Assembly (NCBI RefSeq): GCF_949628215.1
Contig: NC_134283.1
Span: forward strand, 5,573,610-5,637,609
Length of the DNA: 64,000 nt
Direction of reading: 5' to 3'
From: Phalacrocorax aristotelis
Lineage: Eukaryota > Chordata > Aves > Suliformes > Phalacrocoracidae
The notes beneath the pieces are model-generated. The model had not been told where the DNA came from. It was given only the letters and a program-made list of their open reading frames with translations, and searched no databases. The translations under genes were made by a program, and so were the position numbers. This document shows positions 14,683-26,721 of this stretch, piece by piece; the stretch's first letter is position 1; each line of letters opens with the position of its first letter.

Positions 14683-14711
14683 TAATCCATCTTTACAACA
14701 AAGATGGATTA
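14683..14711. repeat. Perfect 12-bp inverted repeat
   Basis: TAATCCATCTTT, a 5-base loop ACAAC, and its exact complement AAAGATGGATTA. A second GATC-containing partial match flanks it on both sides. Found by eye in intergenic DNA; function unknown. Confidence 0.85.
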
Positions 14712-16744
14712 AAGATCAACATAGCTATTAGCTCAGCTGTTTTAGTCTGTCAGCTTGACTTTCTCCCGGAGATAGGCCAGTTTAGCAGCTTATCTTCTCA
14801 AATCCGCTCTTGCACACGTGACCTGTATTTGAATATGGCACACAGCCTATGATACGGTGGGTTTAGTCCTTTGCATGCTGTATGTTACTAGCCATTGTAC
14901 AACGAGCTTGCTTTGGTTTTAGTAACTGCTACAAAAGTGCAGGCACAGTTGTGTATCGTATTGCAAATTTTGTTTTGGGGTTTAACAACAGGGAGGTGGA
15001 CAGTAAGAACAACCTCGTACTAAAATTAAGCTTAAATAAAATGAAAGCAAAGGTCTACTAAGTTATAACTAGAAATGGATGCAGCATACCATACTGACCA
15101 CATTCAGAGATCAGAGGTTCTCATAGCTGAGAAGCAGACTGAATTCAGACTTTCTTGATAGTTACATCTATAATTTGATACTTCTATAAAATACAGTGTT
15201 TACTAGTAACAGCAGGAAGAAGATCCTAATGCAAACAAAATTTTTACTATTACCGTCAGGTTGGAACAGCCTTCTTTTATAGCTATTCAAAGCAGGGGTC
15301 AAGGCTGTGTTTGGTCTTCAGGATGAGTAATACTTTCCTAGGTAACGATTTGCTCTTGGGAGGCCTAGCCGATTCGGTTCCTGATAACCTTGGATAGGGA
15401 GCATTAGTGAAGAGCAAAATGACATTATCAAGAAAAAAAAATGCTTACCAAACAGCAGAGAAGGACTCCCTGCCTGGGCAAGCGCAGATCAATAGGTTGG
15501 TTTGTTAGGTATATATTTCAAGGCCTTTCCTACGGAAGCTCAGATTTATTACCGAATGTGTCAAAGTCCAGTGCCGATCAATTTCCAGTATATTTCCTGC
15601 GGAAAGGGTTACATCAGCACTTGCAAAACTGCTTGCTCGGCTGTATTGAAAATGACTGTTGAACAAATGAGAGATGTTATATTCAAACCACGCCTTTGAA
15701 TTTGTCCGAAACAGGTTAATTTCCTTTCCTACACGTACCATGTGAGGGCAGCAGAGATTGTGAAACGGGGAGCTGCTGTGCCGGGGCTCTGCGGGGACAA
15801 GGGTGGCCCCGAGCAGGAGGGTGGCCCTGGCCACCCTGGCTCCTGCCTTGGTTGCCCTCGTGTCTGCGGGGGACAAGCTGCAGGGCTTGTCCTGAAAGCC
15901 GTGCTGGACATCTCACAGGATGTGGAGGCTGTGAGGAACCGGAGCTGGCGTCCGAAGACTCAGACGATAAATAAGTCTCCACTGAGACCACAACATTTTA
16001 AACTTCTAATATTTTTTATTTAGTTCTGATGGGAATGGCAAGAAGCACACACAAAGCACGGCACTGCCTCAAGCCAGCAAATGGCACGTTCCTGAGCTGA
16101 AACATTAGCACAAAAGCGGTTGAAAAGGAAAATAGTAAAGTTTGAAAGCCTGTTTTAGAACAGATGCATGTCTGCATCTTTCTCATCCTGTGTCCACAAA
16201 CAACTCGTTTACTTTAGTAGCAAGCTTCTCCCAGACACTGAGCCTGCAAATCTTCAACCTCCCAAAAATTTGTAAACAAATATTTGTAAATACATGAAAA
16301 CAGAGTAGGACAATGGGAAGTATTGAGTGGCCTTTATGGAGGGCAGCACTACTCACCCCACCTGGAATGCAGTGAAAGGAAACAATATAGGGCAGCCAAA
16401 GCCTGCATGCGACTTTCATGAGTTGAGTAGAGAAAGCTCAACACTGAGATTTCGGCTGCACCTGACCCCAATTTTCAGAGTCTTGGTTAAGTCTTTTTGA
16501 CTTGGTCACACTCAGCGATTTTTTTATGAAGAAGGAAATGGTGTCATTCATGACCCCCATGAGGCCAAACCACAGTTCTAATTCTTTCCTTGCGTATTTG
16601 TGCAGTTACCATGAGGTGGAGCCGTGCACCAAACCCCAAATGTCAGTAAACGGCTACCAAGAGCTTTTAGCTTTTTTTTCCCACTTCAGCCAGGTTGATC
16701 CTAAGCCTCCATCCAGAGTCAGCTGATTGCTTACAAGCACTGAT

Positions 16745-16774
16745 AAATCAAGCAGAAATTGCTTGATTTCTGCT
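16745..16774. repeat. Overlapping, mutually exclusive inverted repeats
   Basis: AAATCAAGCA pairs with TGCTTGATTT (10 bp, 5-base loop) at 16745-16769. The overlapping AGCAGAAAT pairs with ATTTCTGCT (9 bp, 6-base loop) at 16751-16774. Both are perfect, and only one can form at a time. Confidence 0.85.
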
Positions 16775-18640
16775 CGTTACTGATGGGGTGCTATAGGTGA
16801 TAGTCAGAGGAGGGTTAGCCGTTCCCACCAGTCTCTAGGTAACGGGGTTGCCTCGGGATGCAGTCATCCACCGAGAACTGAGCTGATGAGGTAATGTTTT
16901 GGGTTTCTGTTTCAGTGGCTGTGTTGTGCTGTCCTGATTACCCTTGGAAAGGCCACTTTATTCTGAGGCTTCAAGCAGGCTGTACAAGTTTGAGTGGATA
17001 AGCCCCAACATGGAGAGGCAGCTACAGGTGCTTTTCTCTAGGCTACCTTTCAACCCTGTAATCTCTTCCCCCGTAAACTGAAATCTTCAGCTTTCCCTAC
17101 AAGGCTACAGTGTTCTTCCTTTACCTCTATGCCCAAGAGACGCTGTGTTTGCTGGCTGCCGGGGTGGATTGCATTTCTCCACCCGGAAGATGACTGCAGG
17201 TGCCTCGGGAAGCCAAGCCTGTTTGCAGAAACCGGTGGGACAAAGCATCTGAACATAAATCCCATATGTCTGACGGCAGCACAGGCAAGGATGGGTGGAT
17301 GTTTTAAACTGCTCCAAGCCAAGCACTGTGATTTGGTTTCATTTGGGCCACTCCACCTTGAAATAGCTATTCTATTCCTGGTATAATTTTCTTGAAGGAA
17401 AATTGAAAACCTGCAAGATTTTAATTTTGCAGAAATACTGCAAAAACAAACCTCTTGGAAAAATTCCCAAGATGGTCTGAATAATAAAGCCATAATACTG
17501 ACAGGCGTAAACCCTGCAACTGTATGTCTTTCTGTGCCTGGGGTCTGTTTAAGCTATAAATCCCATCTATGATGCGCAAGGACAGCTACTGAACATCCTG
17601 ATAAGAGCAGTGCGATTTCTCTGGAAATACATCATACAATAATGTTTTCTAATATTTGGTGTAATAAAGGAAATATTGTCATCAGTTACCTCACTGATAT
17701 GTAACTTTCTGTTGGCAAAGCTTTCACAGTAAGGTTATAATAACATCACTCTTTGGCATCTCTGCCAGATACTCAACTCTTTATTTTCTGTTCTGTCATA
17801 TAAGCTGAGTAATTTATACGCCTGTTCAATACAGAAGGTGGTTATTATATGTTTGAAGAAAGAGATTTGACAATACCTGCCTTGTAAGAAATACCAACTG
17901 AGTCGTAGAGAGGAAAGGCAAAGGAAAATGCTGTAAATCAAAAGGTGACAAGGCAGTTTTCAGATGGAAGATTAGAACATTGTTCAGGGTTCCACAAACA
18001 AATACATTGAGTTATAGACAAAAAGCCACTTTCTAGCATTTGTCCCCGTTGCTGCAGTCCTTTTAGGGACATAAATCCCACTGAAGTCAAATCATGTCTA
18101 TAAACTAAATTCCAAAATTAATCCATAAGTAGAGTCTGTCATGGAAATGCTTATTATTAGTTTGATTTGTTCAAGATGTATAGATATGATTTCAAATAAA
18201 AGCAACATTATGGAAAAAATTACGTCAATTGCAGTTTTGTCTGAATAAGGACTGCACAGTATGAATGCTCTCCCAAAATAACACATCTGCAGTGATCTAA
18301 GCGAAGCTTAGCTAACATTCCCTGCACTGTATTTTTACACAGGTAATTTTTGTATGACTACTTCACCACAGCTCTAAAACGACATCGATCCCCAAGCTCT
18401 GAGAAATGTAGAGCAGGAGAGCCCCTTGCTCTACCCAGCAAGAAAAAGCGATGATGGGTGCTGGCCTGATGCCAGGCTGGTCTTCAATCCATATAAAGAC
18501 GCAAGGAGATGTAGTTTAGCTGAGGGAGTAAAACCACTTTGCCATTTGCAATTGCACAGAAACGTGCCGTCACAGGTCTGCCTCTGCCGCACAAGCCAGC
18601 AGCTGGGCACGTGTTCGGAGAGCTTAAATAAGGCAAGAGC

Positions 18641-18660
18641 AGAAGGTGACAGAAGGTGAC
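18641..18660. repeat. 10-bp direct tandem duplication
   Basis: AGAAGGTGAC occurs twice head to tail. A minor tandem duplication in noncoding DNA. Confidence 0.9.
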
Positions 18661-21600
18661 CTGTTTGGGTGTGGGACTGGGTGGCATCGCAGCTGCAAGG
18701 GAGCTGTGGAAAGCTTCTGCCCAGGTCTGCTTTCCTGCAGATGACCAGGCTAGTTAACCCCAGCCCAGCAGGCAGGATTCAGAGCACAGAATATCAGAGC
18801 TGGTAGGTTGGGTGCCAAGAACTGATCGTGTGAACTGCCTTAATCCCCCTAAGCAAGGCAAAGGAGAATGCCTGAGCACCGTGGGAAAGAGCAACTCGTT
18901 GTGGACAAACACCCAACATTGTCAGTCTAATGCTGAACTCCCCTTAGCAGGCTCATAGGACAAGACCACCCTGCCTGTGCCAGTCCTTACTGTGCCGCTT
19001 TCCAGAGCAGTGTTGCTGTACCCAGCAGCCACCTCCTGGGCCAGCTCCATGTTGTCCCTGGGCCCCGGACAGCACCATGCACCCCAGTGGCCCTCAGCAG
19101 CTGCAGGAAGCAGGGCCTGTCCTGCTCCAAGGCAGCACTTGTCTTTCATGGCATCACAGAGGAACTGCAGACCACGGCATGGGAGGAGAAGTTCATCCTC
19201 TGTCCAGCTCTCCCTTCCCACTCTGAGGCTGGAAGTCCAGACCCCTATTCAGAGAGCAAGGCGAGCTTATCATCATCTCAGCTAAAACAGGAAGATCATT
19301 GCCAGTGAAGATGGAAGGGGACATTCCCTATCTCAGAGCAGTCCACCTGGAAAAAGAAAAAGCACTCTCACGTTGCACCAGGGAGAAGAACGCAGGTTGC
19401 TGCTCCTTTGAAGAGGCGGCTCGAGCAGAAGCCTGGTGGCAACGGATGTAATCCCTCCTCTAGAGGAGCTGCTGAACTGTGAACACGCAGAAGTGGATTT
19501 CCAAGCCGAGCACTACCTGCTGTCTTGAGTGACCTACTTTTTTGCACGCTGTGTGAATAGGGTTAGGCAACAGTTGAAACAGTGCTGAAAACTGAAACTG
19601 TTGGGCAGCAACAATTATCACATGGCCTTACTGCCCCACGACAGCAGTTACTGGATGATACCCCACTTCAGACCTATGTTTTGGGTGCGTATCTATAGGG
19701 AACACAGACATTTTCTAAACTGAGCAGAATCATTCAAATTCGCTTATCAGATCCAACAGGAGTTTTTCTTACTGTTATGCACAGTAATTTACCAAATGTA
19801 AATGTTTTTAATGTTATCTCATAAATCACAAAAAATGAAAGGTACATTCACGCTGAGGATCCAAGCAGTCCTGTGCCTCTGGATGAGTGAGGCTGAGTGA
19901 GTGAGGCTGTCACAGGATGAGCACACTGGCGAACCCAGCTTTTCCAATGGCCTTGTCACATATCACAAATCACACCAGCTATAAAATCCCACCCTACATC
20001 ATGCACCACTCTTTGCCTGGCCCTGTGCAGGACTCTCTCGACTCTTCCCTGCCATTATTTCACCTCATCTGGGCCAGGGAATGCTCAGCTAAATCCATGC
20101 TGAACCATCACTAGTTGAGTTTTCACTGAGATTTTAAGTATCATCATCTGTATGGGGAATTTTAATTAGTTTCTAATGCCTGTGCTAAATGACTAACAAC
20201 TATTTCAGAGGTTGGGATTTAGTATGATATTTGCTGATGCTTTGACTCCATACTGATTTTTATTTTTGAACAAAATCTGATTTCTTGATACATTGGCCAA
20301 TTAAACAGCTCTCATCTCAATGACCCACAGTTACCCATAAGAAACTTGACCCTGATGGTTGCAGATGGAAAACCCAGTATGTTTTATCTCCCTTTTTCTC
20401 CCAGAATGAGGTCCTGGCACCCTAATTCACAGGCACTGAGCTGATCTCCACAGAGAGCCGCAATCAAGTCAGCTCTTTCTTTGCAGCACAAAGGAAATCA
20501 CATTTCTTTGAAACACTGAGGAAATCTGAATGTGTTCCTGTTTAGCATGATTAAGGTGTCACATAGCACTCCCACGCACCCCGACACAGAGAACTTCTTG
20601 CCGGCTGCTGATGTCAAAGCAAATCAGCTGAAAACACAGAGGGGTTCTAAGAAACACAGCTAGGACACGCCAGGCAGGCTGCCAATGAGCCACCCAGCGT
20701 AGTACAGACCGGGCAACCTCGAGGGCCACCTCCACGCAGCGGTTGGGGATGACACAGTAATGTCCCCTGCCCTCCCCGCAGGTTTTAATAGAGGCATGGG
20801 GCACATGTCTTTCTCCATGTATGAATTTCTGCATGTGAGCCCTTTGTTGCTGGTTATAAAACCCTGATAGGTAGTAGAACATGCACCCTGAGCATTTGGG
20901 AGCACCTCCAAGGAGTGCACTTCTTTGCTTTTCGATTTGCCCAAAACCTTCTTTGCTTGTGCTATGTCTTAGTCCCACTCACCTGGGGTATCTCTATCCC
21001 AGTTCTTTCATCACCCTGATGGTTCCAGATGCCATCCTCTTGCTTTTCTTCAGCCTTTGTTCTGTATATTTTTGCTTGTGTCCTGTGGTTTGTCCACTAT
21101 TAACATTAATAATTTAGGGAATTGTCTGCTTCTGCTGAAATCAATTCCTGTGCTACTGCTGCTAAGTGCTGGGCCTGGGCCCAAGAATCCCTATGATGGG
21201 GCCCAAACGAAGCAAGAGAAGTGAGATGAAAGCAGAGGAAAACAGGCGCTTCATCCTTCACCAACCCATGAATTTAGGTGGGGGTGCCCAAAGCCTAAAA
21301 AACACAAACACCAAATTCCTGTTGAAATCCCTTCTTTTTCAAAGCTCTCCCACACGTGTTATGGTCCTGGTGCTGGAAGAAGTCAGCCTCAATGCAGGAG
21401 TCCCACAAGGTCCATGTTACCCCCAAGGCAAAGCTCCTTAGATACAGGAAAATGGGATCAACTCAGTGGAAAAGACATCGCTCTGTGCCTCTGCAGGTGT
21501 TCACCTAATGAAAACTGTAAAGGACTGAAGCGTTTCTGCAGAGTTATTGATCCAAGTGGCTCTTTCTGAGCCCCTGTCACACCTCCATCCCACTGCTAGG

Positions 21601-24600
21601 GACCATTTCCAACAGCTACACCAGCCTCATACAGAAGACCTTATTTTTAGGCTGTTTGCCATCTTGATGGCAACCCATTTCCTTGCAAGTGGCAGAGAAA
21701 GAAAAGCACCTTGTGTCTCAAGGCTTAAGCCAGTGGGGACCAGGTTCTCCTCCCTATTTCCTTCTCTGGTGTACTCAGCTACACTGCTGCGGGCCACACG
21801 TGGGGAAACAACAGCAGAGGGCACAGACCCTGTCTTGGAGAGGCATTTTATGTTCTGGAGCCCAGGGCTTTAATAGCTCTGTGAGGGAGACAGAATAAAT
21901 AACAAGACAACGCAGACAATGGTTTAGGGACCAGGTATGCAGACAGTTTGGCTAAGGCTGAAGGGATAAATTCATCTGATACACCATCACTGAAGCTCAG
22001 CTCTCATCCATGTCACTGAGCCATGCAGCTGGGCTTCTCTGTCCTTCCTTGAACAGCATTTTAGCAGGAGGACTTTTTTTTTTAAGCCGCTGGATTAAGA
22101 TGCCGCCCCCAAACACACACAGGCTGCAGCTCTCCCCTGACAGCAGCCGATGTTGCCTACCCAGGGGAGGACTTGTGCAAAGATGGAGCTCGGCTCTCAC
22201 CAGGAGCTGCCAGCACCCCGCAAAGGCACCCAGCCCCGGCACTCTGTGTAGCCTGGCTCTTCCCGCATCCTGGGGCCGGGAGGATTACCAGGACCACAAC
22301 GAGGACACCAGTGTGCAAATCCCAGCTTGCGCACCTAGGGAGCGGGAATGCTGAGGAGGGCGTAGACACCCAACGCCTCCACCTGCCTCCTCCTCAAGGG
22401 CTTAGCCAAAGTCCCCTTGGGGCCACAGGCATGGATGCTGGGGACCCAGCACTTCGCTCACCGAGCTCTCAGCTGGATTCAAGTCATGGCCTTACTCCGG
22501 TGTTGGCTAAGCGCTCGCAGCACCCCATAGGCAGAGATGTGAGGACACATTTCCCTTATCCACTGGTGTTTGAAGTACTTGGAGGCTGGGCAGGAATGCG
22601 GTGCCAGTTGTGATGGGTTATGGACAGAAGCCAGAGCAGTGTACCATAGTCACGTAATTAAATAACAAGAACAGATTAGGCAATCTCTGTGCTTCATGTT
22701 GACAAGCCTGAAGGAAAGAACAGAACATGTAATCAAATGAGGGGGGGTTCTTTCTTTCTTTATTTTGAGAGAAAGACAATATTACAGCAATATAAGAGGT
22801 GGCATAGCATGCACTAATTATGCTGCCACGGATATTTCACTCTTGCAGGTTTGAGGATAAGACTGAGATTTTTACTGAAGCCCAGGGGAGTAAAGAACTG
22901 GAGAAGCCGGCATTCACTGAGAATTAAGTACCCAATTCATTTAATGCCTATTCAATAGCTTTTGCCCCTCCGTTTGGCTAACGTGCACAGGAACACATTC
23001 AGGTCTCTCACATCAGCAACTGGCATTCAGAAAAATCACCTGTAATCCAACTTCCTCCAGGAACATACCGATATCTACTACATGCTCTTCTTAATGACAG
23101 ATCAGGCTAAATAAAAAGCACAAATTCACAACCTGCTATCAGGAAACGTCTACGGCTTCCTTCTTTCAATGATTTCTGCAGAGATATCCCTGCTGAGTCA
23201 CTGGGTTTGCAGTGTCATGTGCTAGCAGGAGCTGCGAGAGCTAACCCAGGGCAGGGGCTGCCTGCTGCTGCCGCCTGCGATCGCCGGCTGCAGAGGCTGA
23301 ACAGGCGATGCAGGGAGCACCCAGGCACTTTCTTTGGGCTTTCTTGGCCAAAGCCACAACCCAGGATTAGGGTAAAATTATACCAAAGAAATTATCTGAG
23401 CTGTACATGAAGCTTTTTGGCTGAATTGCTTCACTGGCTTAACAGGCAACTAGACATCTAGTTATCCAGCTACCCGTTTCCCCAACCCAAGGATGTAATT
23501 TGGTGACTCACCACCATTCAGGTACCAGTAATGACAGCTGGAGTTTTTCCCCAAACAACTGATTTTAGATATGTAATTCGTTTAGATCCCATTAAAAAAT
23601 CTGCTCCTGATTTTTGTCTCTATGGTGCTAAACACATCAATATCAAGTAATGCTTTCTGCAGCAGTGATCTGGCTTACCCTGCTTTTGGGAATCATCCAG
23701 ACAAATGAGTCTCGCTCTTTGCTCTTTTCAATCACCCTTCTGAAGTGATCTGCGGAGACAGCCTGAAAAGTGACAACCCCAGACTGCTAATAAATGTCCC
23801 CAGGCTTTAGCAAACCTGCTACAAAGCTCGCTGAAATTAGCCCAGTGTCTTTGGTTTAGTAAAGTCCTCCTGCAATGTGCAAGACAGCAGGTATCCTGGG
23901 CTGCAAGACACTCATGGCATACATGCAAAGAGACATTTTGCCCTATTTAGAAAATTGCTGGCTAAGTTATCGGTGACACTATTCACTGGCAGTGTCACTT
24001 GCCCCGACACCTTTTCAGGGGGAAGGCAACTCATCGCAGCCAAGATGTGTGTGGAGTTGCCTTATTTATTCTCCTGGGGTAGCATGAATCAGAGTTGAAA
24101 AGTGCAGTATGTTGAAGCCAGCCCGTATTCCCATGATGTGCGAGCATGAGTCACTCAGTGGGGAGATTCTGCCAGGGTCCCTCCTGGGCGACCCGGCTCT
24201 GCTAAACGCGCTGGAAAATCCGTGGATAAAAACAGCCCCAGTGACGCACGGGAGCTGAGCAGGCTCCGTGCCTTTTTGGGGAAGCTTCTGAAACACCGAC
24301 GTTTCCTCTTGATCAATAATCTGGCTGGCAGAGCAGGGCTCTGAAGCAGTCCAGAAAACACAGCTTTCTCTTTGCAGTCACTGCTGTCTTTCTCCAGGAA
24401 GGTGACAGCCTGGGTAACTCCAGGCGCAGGCAGGGGAAGGATTTCTCTTCCACATATATTTAAAGCTGGCTTTCCTGTAAGAGCTCTTGCTTACAGAAAA
24501 GATAATATAGCATGTGAAAGGGCTTTTTGTAGCGTATGCAAAAAAAAAAGTCCCACCCCAAGGTCCCACAGCTGATTTCTGGTTTTCCTCATCATCTCCT

Positions 24601-26699
24601 TTCTCCCTTCTTTCCCCAGTAAATACCACTTGTGGGGTTACTGTAGACATTAGGGAGCAAACTGGGCTGTGTTCTGCAGCAAGGAGCCCTGAACATTCAG
24701 AAAGGGTTTTTTTGGCCTTAAAACCAACCACTCAACTCATCCTACACTTACAGAGCTGATCCTCCAGTCCCTGCAACCATCACAGCAAGGGCACCGCTGT
24801 ATTTCCAGATAAACACCTCGTTAGTTTCAACCACAGGCAGTCGTGAGTTGCTCTCCCTTGACTACACTTCTTTCTTATGACCAGAAAGCAGGTAGTGGAG
24901 ATCTGGTACTGTGTAAAATTCGTAATTGTTTGGAAAGGATATCAATAATTTGATAATTAGTCTTGAAAATTCAGGCCTAAAAAAAAAATCTTTCATTTTC
25001 TCCAGAGATTTGCTATTAGTTAATCGCCTTTGCTCCTACCATTTTACTGCAAAACTGTTGGATTTGTTTTTTTAAAGCATCTTTTAGAGTTCAAGCAGCA
25101 GGTTGAGCTTTTCTTGAACTGTGGTCCTGCCTCTTGGTAAACTGTGCCCTTTTCCCCCAAAAAATAAAACATGGCGTGGGGCAATGCTCACCCTCAGGCA
25201 CCCGTTCTGCAGCCGCCAGTGAGCCCTTGGTGGGGGTTACCCCGCCGCCGGCGGGCCAGCTCCCGCGTGCCGTGCCGGATTTGGCGGCTCAGCCATGCCG
25301 TGCTGCTGCTGAGCTTTTCCTTTCCTTTCCAGCAACCGGCTCAACTCGGCCATGCTCTCAGCAGCAGCACAACTTGGAGCCTGATTACTTGCAGACCCTG
25401 AAGCCTGAACGCCAACAGTGTCTCATGTGCCAGCAGATGTTTCTCTTTTAGACAGATTGGTTCTCCTTTTTTTTATTCTTTTTTTCTTTTTTTTCTGAAA
25501 TAACAACAGCTTGTCCAAGATCCAAACCCCCAACTTCTAAAATAAAAGCTAGAGCGGTACCTCAGTGTGCAGACAGGCAACCAGAGGGTCTCCACTGGGG
25601 TTGCACAGGGCTGCCCGCTGCCCTGTTTCAAGAGATGCAGTGGCATCATTTTCCATGATAAATCACTAGAACTTCTAACTCTGTACTCAATATCCACTTA
25701 AAAAATAAACCCAAACAAAAATCCCCAGACTGCTTAGTAACCACTCAGGCCTGCTTTAAAAAAATGTGTTAAGAACGAACCTTTTTCATCAACTTTCGTG
25801 GGCTTTGTATTATACTATCTCACCGGAGGTGAATGCACGGCAGGGCAGAACCCCCCGGCCGGCAGCCGCTGAACAACCTTCCATGATGCCAGAGAGACCT
25901 TGGGGGTCCTTTGGGGCTGGCAAAGCTGCTGGGGGAGCACTGGTCAGGATGCTCATACTTGGCCAGGCTGTGGCACAGCTTCAGCTGAGCCTAGCACTGA
26001 AATCAGGCTTTGTTCAGACCCAAACTTCTGGTCAAATATTTTCTTCACTTCGATCACTGCTCGTGACCCCATGGGTTCACCCTGGTGACTAATGACTGCT
26101 CTTACCTGAAATCACTGGATTAGGACTGAATAACCAAACTTTAGGAATCTCTCATTTGTACCGATGAAGAGGGGTAATCGTTCCACACTGCACTGGCACA
26201 GCCTCACAGCAAAGAAGCGGCTGCAGATGGGTTCGTCTTGTGCTGTGACAGGGGAAAGTGAAATGTCCCACCCTCCTCCGTGGGTTGCCCCACCAGCCGC
26301 TTGCTGCCCCAGGGATGGGGCCAAACCATATCGCATCTCATGGCTGGCGCTCGCCTGTGAAAGGAATGGGCCCCGCACCAGGCCAGGAGTCCCCTGAGCT
26401 TGGTGTCAGACCAAACCAGGCCCCAAAAACCAAAGTAACGTCACTCATGAGCAGGTGGAAGCCAACAGTTTTGTTTGGGCCTCCATTAAGATGGGCAGGA
26501 GACTCATGGTGCCAGCGATGGCCGGGTGCGGAGCCACCATGTCCTCACGTCTCTACTGATGGCAAGTTCTCCCTTGTCGTCCTCAGGACGCACCAGAGCT
26601 ACTGGGGCAGCAGCGGGGGTGAAAAATGGAAGATTTCACCAAACAACTTACATGAGGGACAGGGAGCAGCAGCCCAGAGCCCCTCAGCAGCAGGGCAAG

Positions 26700-26721
26700 G
26701 TGAGGAGGAGGAGGAGGAGAA
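26700..26721. repeat. (GAG)n short tandem repeat
   Basis: About six consecutive GAG units in a GC-rich intergenic segment. This explains the Glu- and Arg-rich runs in overlapping reading frames. Confidence 0.8.

Larger units (their letters stand above)
12422..22000. other. Intergenic, no gene recognised
   Basis: After the CR1 element this stretch holds the MIR-like fragment at 12685-12765, the inverted repeats near 12.84, 14.69 and 16.75 kb, and a small GC-rich patch at 15770-15900. Reading frames are short and show no recognisable family. No PLCG2-like exon was seen on the minus strand. Confidence 0.65.

Noticed and set aside
18781..18880. Sequence like CACAGAATATCAGAGCTGG, resembling the start of some old LINE/SINE 3' ends
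   Set aside because: Only a short part resembles known repeat ends, and what follows diverges, so no family could be assigned.
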